Positions 9,601 to 16,926 of a stretch of DNA of 64,000 nucleotides are shown here, piece by piece (position 1 is the first letter of the stretch; every line of letters begins with the position of its first letter). The DNA is from Mesotaenium endlicherianum. Lineage: Eukaryota > Streptophyta > Zygnematophyceae > Zygnematales > Mesotaeniaceae. The translations under genes were made by a program, and so were the position numbers. The stretch spans positions 1-64,000 of the forward strand of contig WELA01008653.1 of the NCBI GenBank assembly GCA_009602735.1, in the 5' to 3' direction. The notes below the pieces were generated by a model, which ran no database searches, was not told the origin of the DNA, and saw only the letters and a program-made list of their open reading frames with translations.

Positions 9601-11017
9601 ATTGAAGGTTCAGTGAGAGAAAACCTACTTGCGGGTTAAAATAATATTCCGTTGTATTCAGCTTACGTGCAAAAGTCTTTTCGTAATCGTCCACTGCATG
9701 CAACCCTCTTGCCTGCAACAAGCCATTGATGATGGCAGGGTTGCGTGCACTGGGGTTGCTGGCCAGCGAGTTGTACAGGTTGTTGGCGCCATTAAAAGGA
9801 AGTGGACTGCCACTTTGCGAAATAATTGACGGGTTATACGGCGTCTGCTCACCCAGGTCCATCAACCCAACGATATCCCTTGCATCGGTAGTGGCGCCCG
9901 TACGGTTGGTCACCCATACTTCCATCCGTTGTATCTGCACCTGTGAATTCACCACCGGCAGGTTCTTCATCACCGTATTGTATTGCTTGCGGAAATATTG
10001 TCCGAGTAAGAAATGCCTGTTCTCTTCATAATTATCCAGCGTTTTCTGGAAGCTCTGCGTAGCCGTACCACCCTGTAACATCACCGATTGACGCGATGAA
10101 CGCTGGTTGGCAACCGCAGCTGTAACAAAAAGTTTACCAAACTGCAGTTTTGTTTTGAGACCGAAAAGGTTCTGTACGCTGGGAATCAGGGTTCCTTTGG
10201 ACTGGAAAGAAATATTACCTGCTTCAATACTTTTGATGAGTTCATCATCCATGCCCCTGTAATCGAGCTTCAGCAGGTTATCGAAGCTGAGGTTTGAGAG
10301 GGTATTGTAATTGATGGGAAATTTCAGCTTGTCGCCAATATTGGCGTTCACGTTCAGGTTCGCATTCATATCGAAATCGAACCCGCCGTTCTTTCTCGCC
10401 CTTTCCGGCAGCGTGGGGTTTTCTATTTTTTGTCCCTGGTAGCCGGCCATGATGTTCACTTCTCCACTGGGACGAATGTCTACTTTCAATTTATTATCAG
10501 ACCCGCCTATCAGGTTATTGATACCGAATATCCGGTCGAACAATTTATTGTATACGCGCATTTTCGGCCGCTGCGCTTTCTTATTCAGCAAGGTCAGCGC
10601 ATCGGCCCTTTGTTTGAAATAATCTGCTTCTGCTTGCTGTCCGCTTAGACGCCAGTATTCATCAAAACTGAGATAAGTAGGGGTTCGATAATAACCTTTG
10701 CCTATTTTTTCAATGATATAATACTGTTTTGTTTTGGGATCGTATTCAATCCGTCGTTTGATGAGTGAGGTATCGCGCAGATCAAAAGGGTTCCGGCTCT
10801 GGGCAGAAAACGCGTCACCGCGACGGTCTGTGATAGGATAACGCAAAGAATCCGTTCGCTGGGCCTTTGTAATAAGGGGGCCGGCTAACAGGATAAGGAT
10901 GACGCAGATATGAAAGCAGCTGATTTGCCTCAAAGCTGGTTGCTTGGTTAAGTAGAAATGTTTGCGATATCTATAGGTTTTTGAGTGCTTCTTTGATGAT
11001 GGTTTCCAGGGATGCAT
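3656..11017 (-). CDS. sprA: SprA, T9SS outer-membrane translocon
   Basis: 2453 residues, the size expected for SprA, the giant outer-membrane beta-barrel through which the type IX secretion system exports proteins. It was first known as a gliding-motility protein (established for Flavobacterium). A basic N-terminus and one hydrophobic segment (ICVILILLAGPLITKAQ) give a signal peptide. The mature part has many alternating, aromatic-rich strands and SprA-type segments such as KLKFPINYNTLSNLSFDNLL and YLSFRADVNRQFGEF. It ends in VSVRIALQ, as outer-membrane barrels often do. The chosen ATG overlaps the 3' end of ruvA by 47 bases, which suggests translational coupling. A TTG (LRQISCF) downstream would give a shorter signal peptide and avoid the overlap. 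Two possible type B T9SS clients lie at 20865-26239. Confidence 0.93.
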   Translation of the reverse strand: MHPWKPSSKKHSKTYRYRKHFYLTKQPALRQISCFHICVILILLAGPLITKAQRTDSLRYPITDRRGDAFSAQSRNPFDLRDTSLIKRRIEYDPKTKQYYIIEKIGKGYYRTPTYLSFDEYWRLSGQQAEADYFKQRADALTLLNKKAQRPKMRVYNKLFDRIFGINNLIGGSDNKLKVDIRPSGEVNIMAGYQGQKIENPTLPERARKNGGFDFDMNANLNVNANIGDKLKFPINYNTLSNLSFDNLLKLDYRGMDDELIKSIEAGNISFQSKGTLIPSVQNLFGLKTKLQFGKLFVTAAVANQRSSRQSVMLQGGTATQSFQKTLDNYEENRHFLLGQYFRKQYNTVMKNLPVVNSQVQIQRMEVWVTNRTGATTDARDIVGLMDLGEQTPYNPSIISQSGSPLPFNGANNLYNSLASNPSARNPAIINGLLQARGLHAVDDYEKTFARKLNTTEYYFNPQVGFLSLNLQLQPDEVLAVAYQYTYNGRVYQVGEFSQDVALDSSKGVQKVLFLKLLKATSQRTQLPIWGWMMKNVYSLDVFGGIQREDFKLNVLYQEPSGGLKRYLPETSQAVDGQPLLRILNLDRLNSRNDPQPDGVFDYVEGFTVLPQSGRIVFPVLEPFGRDLDTLAFAGMSPAIKKKYLYYQLYDSIKAIAQTYANLNRFVMQGQVRGSGGGGSDILLNAFNIPPGSVSVTAGGQKLREGADFTVDYNLGSVKILNQAIINSNVPVNVSFENNATFGMQQRGFSALRLDYIANKKLAVGAMVEHLGERPFFTKMDYGNDPISNTMYGVDFSYQSEWPGLTRMLNKLPFYSTKAKSAISAYGEAAVLKPGHPQQIGKGSQGLIYIDDFEGTRTNIDLRFPFVSWALASTPAGNPKFPEATLTDSIDYNFNRSKLAWYNIEPNLQDKNSPNNPLRRNLDELSDPRVRQVFTKELFPQRTTNITDVQTPTFDLAFYPTEKGPYNFETRSTELTAAGKLTRPSSRWGGLMRALDQTDFETGNIEFVEAWVQDPFIKNPGSKGGKLFLNFGDVSEDILKDGKRFYENGMNTPNIPAAVDSSNTWGKTPVNPIQVTQAFSNNPDDRPYQDVGFDGLDDAGERRKKSYVLDRLANNFGTGSEVYKKTYDDPASDNYKWYRDATFDQAGTGILGRYKNYNNPQGNSPVATTNGQFTSAATLYPDNEDLNRDNTLNENESYYEYEIPIAPGMDVGTSPYITDKRRVTVNAADGSTHLENWFLFRIPIRSYTRKIGNIPDFKSIRFMRMYLTGFDDSVVLRFAKLDLVRNVWRQFAFQIDTTGSYVPVNNNSGTSFNTLAVNLEENSSRQPVNYIMPPDVQRMQILSNNGVNLQQNEQAMSLRIGNLASGDSRGVFKTLNMDIRQYGKLSMYIHAESVTGQRVVKDGELNAIIRIGQDFLNNYYEIKIPLRITPPGNYPVGQEEKVWPTDNNLDFSLRELIDMKTRRNSKGASPATIYRERVGNKTFSILGNPNLGELRGMLVGVENPYKVDGPMLSTEVWVNELRLSELDEHGGWAALGRVDVQMADLGTLSVSANTHTQGFGSIEQRVNERARDNLVQFDVATNIDAGKLVPKGARLSVPVYASINRTVYTPEYDPYDMDIRYKDKLNAAKTQAQRDSIRNAAIDQTTIKTLNFTNVRMLPGKKPGLLKLSNFDFSYSYTEMQQSSPIVQQNTVVRHRGGLGYTYNRSSRFVEPFKKLVRSRSPWLSLLRDFNFSPMPSYLSFRADVNRQFGEFIPRIVNTIDSKVDRVDTTYDKYFTFDRYYNMRWDLTHSLNFDFSATNNARVDEPYGRIDTKVKKDSVRNNFFKGGRNTLYQQKAILGYNIPLNKIPLTDWITARYSYGTSYNWIGGSLLAPGLGNTIENSQENNMNAQFNFASLYAKSRWLRALDNIPPPKPKTGGPAKPNNNLLGSTLPTKEEALRGLTGKPRADALRKWRERKRDERIAQRLLKASQLPELNGLERTAGRLLTMIKGVTVNYAENYHSRVPGYMDKTKLLGQDWNTMAPGLDYVFGRQPDTTWLNEKAAKGLLSRDSTFNFLYRQNFEQRLNITAQIEPIRDLVIDLNLEKSFSKDYSELFKDTLGNGTMRHLNPLATGGFSVSYIALNTLFQKGNPNEISDLFKTFENNRIIVSRRVAAANPYWQALPGTQKFGADGFATGYGRYSQDVLVPAFLAAYTGKDPNSIALINQSNGKISSNPFKGIMPKPNWRVTYTGLSKIPALASVFSGITLTHAYIGQLSMNSFNSALLYRDPFRFNAPGFIDTVSGNYIPFFLVPNMTMQEKFEPLIGVDVTTIKQLNLKFEYRKSRQLSLSLIDYQLTESRATEWIFGFSWRKRGVNLPFKIPGANSKKLVNDLNLKLDLSMRDVSNSNSRLDQSNAYGTGGQKEITISPAVDYVLNSRINIKFFYDQRKTIPYISTSAPSTQTRAGVSVRIALQ

Positions 11018-11555
11018 CAGCCGCCAGAGAACCCATTGTTTTTTTAACTGCTTGTTCCGCCATCGGTCTTCCGATACCCAGGGCTACCAGTGCATGCACC
11101 GCATCCGCATCAACGGAATGAGGCATACCTGCCATAGCAGGCCCTTGCAGGGCTTGTTTGCCCAATTTATCTTTCAACTCCACGATCAGCCTTTCTGCCG
11201 ACTTCTTTCCTATCCCTTTGATACTTTCCAACTGCCGGGTGTTGCCTTGAACAATGGCCCGGGTGATCTCCTCGGGTTTCATGCCCGATAACATCATCCT
11301 GGCCGTAGTAGCTCCCACGCCCGACACACTGATGAGTTGCAGGAACAATTCCTTCTCTGCCAGTTCGGCGAAACCATACAAAGTATGGGCATTTTCGGTA
11401 ATATGCAGGTAAGTAAACAGCAGGCCGCTCTCCTTATTGCTGATGGCCGCATAAGTATTGAGGCTCACCTGCAGGTCATATCCTACGCCATTCACATCCA
11501 CCACTATCCTGGCAGGTGTTTTTACCACAAACTGTCCTCTTACAAAAGCTATCAT
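10971..11555 (-). CDS. ruvA: Holliday junction branch migration protein RuvA
   Basis: 194 residues, normal length for RuvA, which tetramerises on Holliday junctions and loads the RuvB motor. The N-terminal OB fold starts MIAFVRGQFVVKTPARIVVD. Two helix-hairpin-helix motifs follow, near residues 70-85 (LISVSGVGATTARMML) and 105-120 (LESIKGIGKKSAERLIVEL). The C-terminal RuvB-binding three-helix domain is present (VHALVALGIGRPMAEQAVKK). It is the first gene of a minus-strand pair with sprA, whose start codon lies inside ruvA. ruvB and ruvC are not in the window. Confidence 0.96.
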   Translation of the reverse strand: MIAFVRGQFVVKTPARIVVDVNGVGYDLQVSLNTYAAISNKESGLLFTYLHITENAHTLYGFAELAEKELFLQLISVSGVGATTARMMLSGMKPEEITRAIVQGNTRQLESIKGIGKKSAERLIVELKDKLGKQALQGPAMAGMPHSVDADAVHALVALGIGRPMAEQAVKKTMGSLAADASLETIIKEALKNL

Positions 11556-11674
11556 ATATTATTCCAACCAAAAATATAGGATTCAGACTTAATTAAAAAG
11601 GGGGTATAAAATGATTTATGGATATTTGCAGTCGTTCAGATTATTAATTCTTTGATTATTAGCGTACGATTAAG

Positions 11675-12673
11675 ATGAAGACTACAGCAGCTATTACCGC
11701 AGTAGGCGGTTATGTTCCCAAAGACAAGCTCACCAATTTCGACCTGGAGAAAATGGTGGAAACCAATGATGAATGGATCCGTACCCGTACCGGTATTGAA
11801 GAAAGAAGGATTTTAAAAGAGCCCGGCAAAGGCAGCAGTGATATGGCCGTTCCCGCCATTGAAGAGATATTGCGTAAAAAGAACCTCGACCCCAAAGAGA
11901 TCGATTGTGTGATCTGCGCCACCGTAACGCCCGATATGGTATTCCCGGCTACTGCCAATATCATTTGTGACAAGATAGGCGCTGTGAATGCCTGGGGCTA
12001 CGATATGAGCGCCGCCTGCAGCGGGTTCATCTATGCCCTTACCACCGGTGCCATGTACATAGAAAGTGGTCGTTTTAAGAAAGTGATCGTGGTGGGGGTA
12101 GACAAAATGAGTGCCATCATCGATTATACCGACCGTGCCACCTGCATTATTTTTGGCGATGGAGCCGGCGCTGTATTGCTGGAACCTGCCACAGATGAGA
12201 ACGGCGTCAAAGACAGCATCCTCAGAAGTGATGGCAGCGGACGCCACCACCTGCACATGAAGGCAGGCGGATCGGTAAAACCAGCCACCGTAGAAACCGT
12301 GCTGGCCAAAGAACATTTCGCTTACCAGGAAGGACAGGCCGTTTTCAAATTCGCCGTTAAAGGCATGGCAGATGTGAGCGCCGAACTGATGGAACGTAAC
12401 CAACTGACCGGCGACGATGTTGCCTGGCTGGTGCCTCACCAGGCCAACCTGCGCATCATCGATGCAACGGCCAACCGCATGGGATTACCTAAGGAAAAAG
12501 TAATGATCAATATCCAGCGCTATGGTAATACCACCGCTGCCACTATCCCGCTCTGTTTATGGGAATGGGAAAGCCGCCTCAAAAAAGGCGACAATGTTGT
12601 ATTGGCAGCATTTGGTGGTGGATTTACCTGGGGAGCCACCCTCATAAAATGGGCTTATAATACACCCTCTTAA
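11675..12673 (+). CDS. fabH: 3-oxoacyl-ACP synthase III (KAS III)
   Basis: 332 residues. FabH condenses an acyl-CoA primer with malonyl-ACP to start fatty acid synthesis. The thiolase-fold catalytic triad is visible: Cys115 ([11 protein letters not shown]), His255 ([12 protein letters not shown]) and Asn285 ([12 protein letters not shown]). The glycine-rich C-terminus [16 protein letters not shown] is typical. Its PLP-enzyme neighbour starts 11 bases downstream, suggesting co-transcription. fabD lies nearby on the opposite strand (14479-15369). In Bacteroidota, FabH paralogues also serve branched primers or secondary metabolism; no such gene cluster is visible here, so the housekeeping role is preferred. 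Confidence 0.94.
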   Translation: MKTTAAITAVGGYVPKDKLTNFDLEKMVETNDEWIRTRTGIEERRILKEPGKGSSDMAVPAIEEILRKKNLDPKEIDCVICATVTPDMVFPATANIICDKIGAVNAWGYDMSAACSGFIYALTTGAMYIESGRFKKVIVVGVDKMSAIIDYTDRATCIIFGDGAGAVLLEPATDENGVKDSILRSDGSGRHHLHMKAGGSVKPATVETVLAKEHFAYQEGQAVFKFAVKGMADVSAELMERNQLTGDDVAWLVPHQANLRIIDATANRMGLPKEKVMINIQRYGNTTAATIPLCLWEWESRLKKGDNVVLAAFGGGFTWGATLIKWAYNTPS

Positions 12674-12684
12674 AGAATTGCGTC

Positions 12685-13914
12685 ATGAGTGAAACATTTA
12701 ACCTCACAGGCATCAGTTCCGTTGCCATGCACACTGCCGGGCACAACAATGCGGAGCATGCCCACCTTACTCCTATTTACGCCACTTCTACTTTTACTTT
12801 CGATACGGCGCAGGAAGGGATGGAACGTTTCCTGGGCAGTGATAAGACGAGGATCTACAGCCGTTGGGGTAACCCCACGTTTACGGCAGCAGAAGAAACC
12901 ATTGCAGCCCTGGAAGCATTCGGATTGAAGGATGAACAAGGGAATCCCTTGCAATTGAAAGCTTTGCTGCATGCGAGCGGACAAGCTGCTATGGCTACCC
13001 TGTTCCTAAGCAATCTCAAAGCAGGCGACACTGTTTTATCGCATTATTCTTTATATGGGGGCACTTATGAGTTGATGCACAAAGTATTGGGACAAACCGG
13101 CGTTAACATCCGCATCGTAGATATGCGCGATCTCAACGAAGTGGCAGATACGATCAAAAAAGATAGCACCATCAGGCTGGTGCATATTGAAACACCCGCC
13201 AACCCAACCATACAGTGTGTAGATATTGAAGCCGTAACACGCATCGCCAAAGAAAAGAACCTGTTGGTTTCGGTTGACAATACTTTTGCGTCTCCTTATC
13301 TTCAGCAACCTTTCAAATACGGAGTAGATTTTGTATTTCATTCCACCACCAAATTCCTCAATGGCCATGGCACCGCTATTGGCGGGGTTTTGTTGGGGAA
13401 GGACCTGGAAAAGATGAAAACAAACGTATGGAAATGGCATGTATTGTTGGGCGGCAACAGCAACCCATTCGATGCATTCCTGCTGAGCCAGGGACTCAAG
13501 ACCCTGGAGTTACGCATGGAAAGGCATTGTGCCAATGCTATGAAAGTGGCGCGTTTTCTGGCTGCTCATCCGGCGGTAGCACATGTGAACTACACAGGAT
13601 TTACTTCACATCCCGACCATGCCGTTTCTCAAAAACAAATGAAACATCCCGGCGCCCTCATGAGTTATGAATTGAAGGGCGGCATCGAAGCAGGAAAGCA
13701 ATTTATCGATCGTTTGCAAATGTGTGTGCGCGCTGTTTCATTGGGAACTGTTGATACATTGATATCGCATCCTGCCAGCATGAGCCATGTAGGTGTTGCA
13801 AGAGAAGAACGTCTTAAATATGGCATCACCGATGGATTGATACGCATGAGCGTGGGCATTGAAAACATAGCAGATATTCTCAACGACCTCGACCAGGCTT
13901 TAAAACTTCACTAA
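12685..13914 (+). CDS. PLP-dependent trans-sulfuration enzyme (Cys/Met metabolism family)
   Basis: 409 residues of the cystathionine gamma-synthase / methionine gamma-lyase / O-acylhomoserine sulfhydrylase fold. Visible are the substrate/phosphate-binding motif YSRWGNPT (58-65), the Asp that holds the pyridine nitrogen in VSVDNTFASPYLQQP, and the Schiff-base lysine, Lys223, in HSTTKFLNGHG. The C-terminus GLIRMSVGIENIADILNDLD is also diagnostic. Which member of the family it is cannot be settled by eye. A synthase in methionine biosynthesis or a gamma-lyase are both possible. It lies in a likely operon between fabH (11 bases) and an acetyltransferase (1 base). Confidence 0.88.
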   Translation: MSETFNLTGISSVAMHTAGHNNAEHAHLTPIYATSTFTFDTAQEGMERFLGSDKTRIYSRWGNPTFTAAEETIAALEAFGLKDEQGNPLQLKALLHASGQAAMATLFLSNLKAGDTVLSHYSLYGGTYELMHKVLGQTGVNIRIVDMRDLNEVADTIKKDSTIRLVHIETPANPTIQCVDIEAVTRIAKEKNLLVSVDNTFASPYLQQPFKYGVDFVFHSTTKFLNGHGTAIGGVLLGKDLEKMKTNVWKWHVLLGGNSNPFDAFLLSQGLKTLELRMERHCANAMKVARFLAAHPAVAHVNYTGFTSHPDHAVSQKQMKHPGALMSYELKGGIEAGKQFIDRLQMCVRAVSLGTVDTLISHPASMSHVGVAREERLKYGITDGLIRMSVGIENIADILNDLDQALKLH

Positions 13915-13915
13915 C

Positions 13916-14368
13916 ATGGCAGCTATTCATATCAGAAGAGCGGAAAGATCGGATTGTAAAAGATTATTGGAACTGGTGAGTGAGCTTGCCGTGTACGAGA
14001 AAGCGCCGCAGGAAGTAACTGTTACACTGGAACATTTCGAAGAAAGCGGTTTTGGTAAAAAGCCCGTATGGTGGGCCTTTGTAGCCGAGATCAACGGCAA
14101 AGTGGAAGGATTCGCACTTTATTATATACGCTTCAGCACCTGGAAAGGGCAATGCCTTTACCTCGAAGATTTTTTAGTGACAGAAAAACTGCGCGGACTC
14201 GGTGCCGGCACCCTGCTGTTCGATCGTGTCATTGCCGAAGCCAAAGAAAAAGGTTTCAGCAGGATGGTATGGCAAGTGCTGGAATGGAATGAACCGGCAA
14301 TCAATTTTTATAAGAAATATCCTGTTACTTTAGACGGAGAATGGTTGAACGGGATATTGGATTTCTGA
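13916..14368 (+). CDS. GNAT N-acetyltransferase, SSAT/thialysine acetyltransferase-like
   Basis: 150 residues with the single GNAT fold. The N-terminus IHIRRAERSDCKRLLELVSEL and the segment LYLEDFLVTEKLRGLGAGTL carry the acetyl-CoA pyrophosphate loop (RGLGAG). The end FYKKYPVTLDGEW resembles the spermidine/spermine and thialysine N-acetyltransferase subgroup. It probably transfers acetyl from acetyl-CoA to an amine, perhaps a diamine or lysine-like side chain. The exact substrate is unknown. The gene starts one base after the stop of the PLP enzyme, so the two are probably translationally linked. Confidence 0.85.
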   Translation: MAAIHIRRAERSDCKRLLELVSELAVYEKAPQEVTVTLEHFEESGFGKKPVWWAFVAEINGKVEGFALYYIRFSTWKGQCLYLEDFLVTEKLRGLGAGTLLFDRVIAEAKEKGFSRMVWQVLEWNEPAINFYKKYPVTLDGEWLNGILDF

Positions 14369-14381
14369 TTTTTATTCCGTA

Positions 14382-14468
14382 CGTCATCCTGAGCGAGCGA
14401 AGCGAGTCGAAGGACCTGCTGAATCTTCGGTCAGATCCCTCGACTCGCTTCGCTCGCTCGGAATGACG
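14382..14468. repeat. Dispersed palindromic element (CGTCATCC...GGAATGACG)
   Basis: An imperfect long inverted repeat with arms of about 36 bases. The left arm starts CGTCATCCTGAGCGAGCGAA and the right arm ends CGCTCGCTCGGAATGACG, around a short centre. It belongs to the same family as 28030-28101. It lies between two convergent genes (acetyltransferase and fabD), where its RNA hairpin could also stop transcription from either side. Confidence 0.8.
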
Positions 14469-14478
14469 ATCAAAGTAA

Positions 14479-15369
14479 TTAATTCACCCCGTCTACCTGC
14501 GCTTCTTTGTGTATTTTTTGTACCAATCCCTGCAATACTTTTCCTGGTCCAACTTCTGTGAAACGCACAGCTCCATCGGCTACCATGGACTGTACACTTT
14601 GTGTCCAGCGAACAGCGCCTGTTAATTGATCAATCAGGTTCTTTTTGATCTCAGCCGTATCAGTTACGGCCCTGGCTACCACATTCTGGTAAACCGGGCA
14701 GTTAGCTGTATGGAAAACCGTTGATTCTATGGCAGCAGCCAGTTCTTCTTTGGCGGGGAGCATCAACGGACTATGGAAAGCGCCGCCTACCGGCAATACA
14801 AGTGCACGCTTGGCACCTGCAGCCTTCATACGTTCACAGGCAATGTCGATACCTTTTATTGAACCGCTGATGACCAACTGGCCGGGGCAGTTGTAATTCG
14901 CAGCCACCACTACTTCACCGGTTTCTGCCTGTACAGCGGCGCAGATCTCTTCTACTTTGGCGTCATCAAGCGCCAGTACAGCCGCCATCGTAGAAGGTGT
15001 TAACGCGCAGGCTTTCTGCATGGCCTGTGCTCGGATGCTCACCAATTTCAATGCATCTTCAAACTGTAATACACCGTTGGCAACCAATGCAGAAAATTCT
15101 CCGAGTGAATGACCCGCTACCATATCGGGACGCGCATTTTCAATTGCACGGTAAGCGATCACCGAATGCAGGAATACCGCCGGTTGTGTAACATTGGTCT
15201 GCTTCAATGCTTCATCGGTGCCGGTGAACATGATATCGCTGATGCGAAAGCCCAGAATGGCATTCGCCTGTTCAAATAAATCTTTTGCAACAGCATTGCT
15301 CTCGTATAAATTTTTTCCCATTCCTGAAAATTGGGAACCCTGACCTGGAAAAACATAAGCATGCTTCAT
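14479..15369 (-). CDS. fabD: Malonyl-CoA:ACP transacylase
   Basis: 296 residues. FabD moves malonyl groups from CoA to acyl carrier protein for fatty acid elongation. Visible are the oxyanion/N-terminal motif FPGQGSQFSGMG (7-18), the nucleophile Ser88 in AGHSLGEFSAL and the general-base His199 in GGAFHSPLMLPA. The length is normal. It heads or stands apart from a minus-strand run whose upstream gene folE ends 25 bases away, so read-through from folE is possible. Confidence 0.96.
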   Translation of the reverse strand: MKHAYVFPGQGSQFSGMGKNLYESNAVAKDLFEQANAILGFRISDIMFTGTDEALKQTNVTQPAVFLHSVIAYRAIENARPDMVAGHSLGEFSALVANGVLQFEDALKLVSIRAQAMQKACALTPSTMAAVLALDDAKVEEICAAVQAETGEVVVAANYNCPGQLVISGSIKGIDIACERMKAAGAKRALVLPVGGAFHSPLMLPAKEELAAAIESTVFHTANCPVYQNVVARAVTDTAEIKKNLIDQLTGAVRWTQSVQSMVADGAVRFTEVGPGKVLQGLVQKIHKEAQVDGVN

Positions 15370-15394
15370 ATCCTTACTTTTTGATTTTTATTGT

Positions 15395-15991
15395 TTAATC
15401 CAGCTTTGTGCTGATGAGTTTCAGGAACTCACTTCTTGTGGGGTTCTTCATGAATTCTCCATCGAAAGCAGAAGTAGTGGTTACCGAATTCTGTTTCTGC
15501 ACGCCACGCATCATCATACACAAATGTTTGGCTTCAATTACAACTGCCACACCCAACGGGTTCAATGATTCTTTGATCGCCTCAAGTATCTGTGTGGTAA
15601 GCCGTTCCTGTACCTGCAAACGGCGGGAATACACATCTACTACCCTGGCCAGTTTGCTCAGGCCGGTAATCCATCCATTGGGTATATAGGCAATATGCGC
15701 TTTACCGAAAAAGGGCAGCATGTGGTGCTCACACATGGAATAGAGTTCAATGTCTTTTACAATGATCATTTCATTCACTTCCTCCTTAAAGCGGGCAGAA
15801 TGAATGATACTCCTGGCATCGAGGTGATATCCCTGGGTAAGGAACTGCATGGCCTTGGCCACCCGCTCGGGTGTTTTCAGCAACCCTTCCCGCTCAGGAT
15901 CTTCTCCCAGGTGTTCCAGTACGCCATGATAATGTTTGATCAGTTTCTCGGTAGTATGTTCGTCGTAATGCTCTTTTTTTGAGTAGGCCAT
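15395..15991 (-). CDS. folE: GTP cyclohydrolase I
   Basis: 198 residues. FolE converts GTP to 7,8-dihydroneopterin triphosphate, the entry point for folate, tetrahydrobiopterin and queuosine-type pterins. Zinc ligands are visible at Cys87 and His90 ([17 protein letters not shown]) and Cys158 ([11 protein letters not shown]). The motif [19 protein letters not shown] is characteristic. It lies 17 bases downstream of the first of two 6-pyruvoyl-tetrahydropterin synthase paralogues on the same strand, so the three genes look like one pterin operon. Confidence 0.96.
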   Translation of the reverse strand: MAYSKKEHYDEHTTEKLIKHYHGVLEHLGEDPEREGLLKTPERVAKAMQFLTQGYHLDARSIIHSARFKEEVNEMIIVKDIELYSMCEHHMLPFFGKAHIAYIPNGWITGLSKLARVVDVYSRRLQVQERLTTQILEAIKESLNPLGVAVVIEAKHLCMMMRGVQKQNSVTTTSAFDGEFMKNPTRSEFLKLISTKLD

Positions 15992-16008
15992 ATGGTAAGA
16001 TTAAGGCT

Positions 16009-16425
16009 TCATGCGGGATATTCCACGAAATTTCTTTTGGTTTCATACAACCTGACCGTTAGCTCGAGGTGTTCAGGTATTCGCTTACGCAAGAGTTGGT
16101 AGATCACCACTGCAATATTCTCTGCTGTGGGGTTCAGGTTGGCAAATTCTACCGCATCGAGATTGAGGTTTTTGTGATCAAACCGGGTATGCACTTCTTC
16201 ACGTATGATCTCACTGAGATCTTTCAGGTTCATGACATAACCCGTTGCCGGATCAGGTACACCTACCAGTTTCACCACCAGTTCATAATTATGCCCGTGG
16301 TAATGCTCATTGTTGCAGAGGCCGAACTCCGCATTGTTCTTTTCCTCACTCCAGGCAGGATTATGTAACCGGTGCGCTGCGTTGAAATGCTCTTTTCTAA
16401 AAACGGCTACTTTATGGTTCATCAC
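16009..16425 (-). CDS. 6-pyruvoyl-tetrahydropterin synthase / QueD family, paralogue 1
   Basis: 138 residues. The family converts dihydroneopterin triphosphate either to 6-pyruvoyl-tetrahydropterin (PTPS) or to 6-carboxy-tetrahydropterin (QueD, queuosine route). Zinc ligands His18 (FNAAHRL), His43 and His45 and the catalytic Cys37 fall in LCNNEHYHGHNYELVV. This resembles the animal PTPS motif CNNPNGHGHNY more than the QueD motif CGRLHGHSF. Also PTPS-like are DPATGYVMNLKDL and FDHKNLNLD. It sits between folE and a second paralogue (12 bases). Its product could feed biopterin or queuosine synthesis; by eye I cannot decide. Confidence 0.88.
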   Translation of the reverse strand: MMNHKVAVFRKEHFNAAHRLHNPAWSEEKNNAEFGLCNNEHYHGHNYELVVKLVGVPDPATGYVMNLKDLSEIIREEVHTRFDHKNLNLDAVEFANLNPTAENIAVVIYQLLRKRIPEHLELTVRLYETKRNFVEYPA

Positions 16426-16437
16426 CTGTTGTTTAGG

Positions 16438-16848
16438 TTATTCGCCAAAATATTCCACGTAAATGCGTGAAGTTTCATACAATTTAATACAATGCAGCTT
16501 TACCTGCTCCGGTAAATGCGGTTCCAACTGTTTCCAGATGCCAATGGCCAGATTTTCGGTACTGCACAACTGTCCGGCCATAAAATCAACATCCATGTTC
16601 AGGTTCTTGTGATCCAGTTTGTCAATCACATGTTCCTTGATGATCACACTCAGTTTCTTTACATCGTACAAAAAACCGGTATCAGGGTCAGGATGGCCCT
16701 TGATGGTAACAAATAATTCATAATTATGCCCATGCCAGTTCTCGTTGGCACAAACACCGAATACCGCTTCGTTCTTTTCTCTGCTCCAGGCCGGATTAAA
16801 GAGTTTATGGGCCGCATTAAAATGTTCCAGCCTTGTTAAGTACACCAT
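16438..16848 (-). CDS. 6-pyruvoyl-tetrahydropterin synthase / QueD family, paralogue 2
   Basis: 136 residues, clearly homologous to the gene 12 bases downstream. Both share FNAAH, NPAWS.EKN, HGHNYEL and LDHKNLN-type segments. Zinc ligands His14, His39, His41 and catalytic Cys33 (GVCANENWHGHNYELF) are intact, so it should be an active enzyme. Differences lie in the substrate-proximal loops (MDVDFMAGQLCSTENLAIGIW here against LDAVEFANLNPTAENIAVVIY). This suggests two different pterin products or two regulatory needs. It is the first gene of the minus-strand run ending with folE and possibly fabD. The upstream 78 bases separate it from the divergent mqnB. Confidence 0.88.
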   Translation of the reverse strand: MVYLTRLEHFNAAHKLFNPAWSREKNEAVFGVCANENWHGHNYELFVTIKGHPDPDTGFLYDVKKLSVIIKEHVIDKLDHKNLNMDVDFMAGQLCSTENLAIGIWKQLEPHLPEQVKLHCIKLYETSRIYVEYFGE

Positions 16849-16926
16849 TCTTCGCTAAAAATTTGGGCAAAGTTAAGAAAACTCACGAAGTCGGAAAGTT
16901 GGCCGGTTTTCCTAACCTTTGCATAC

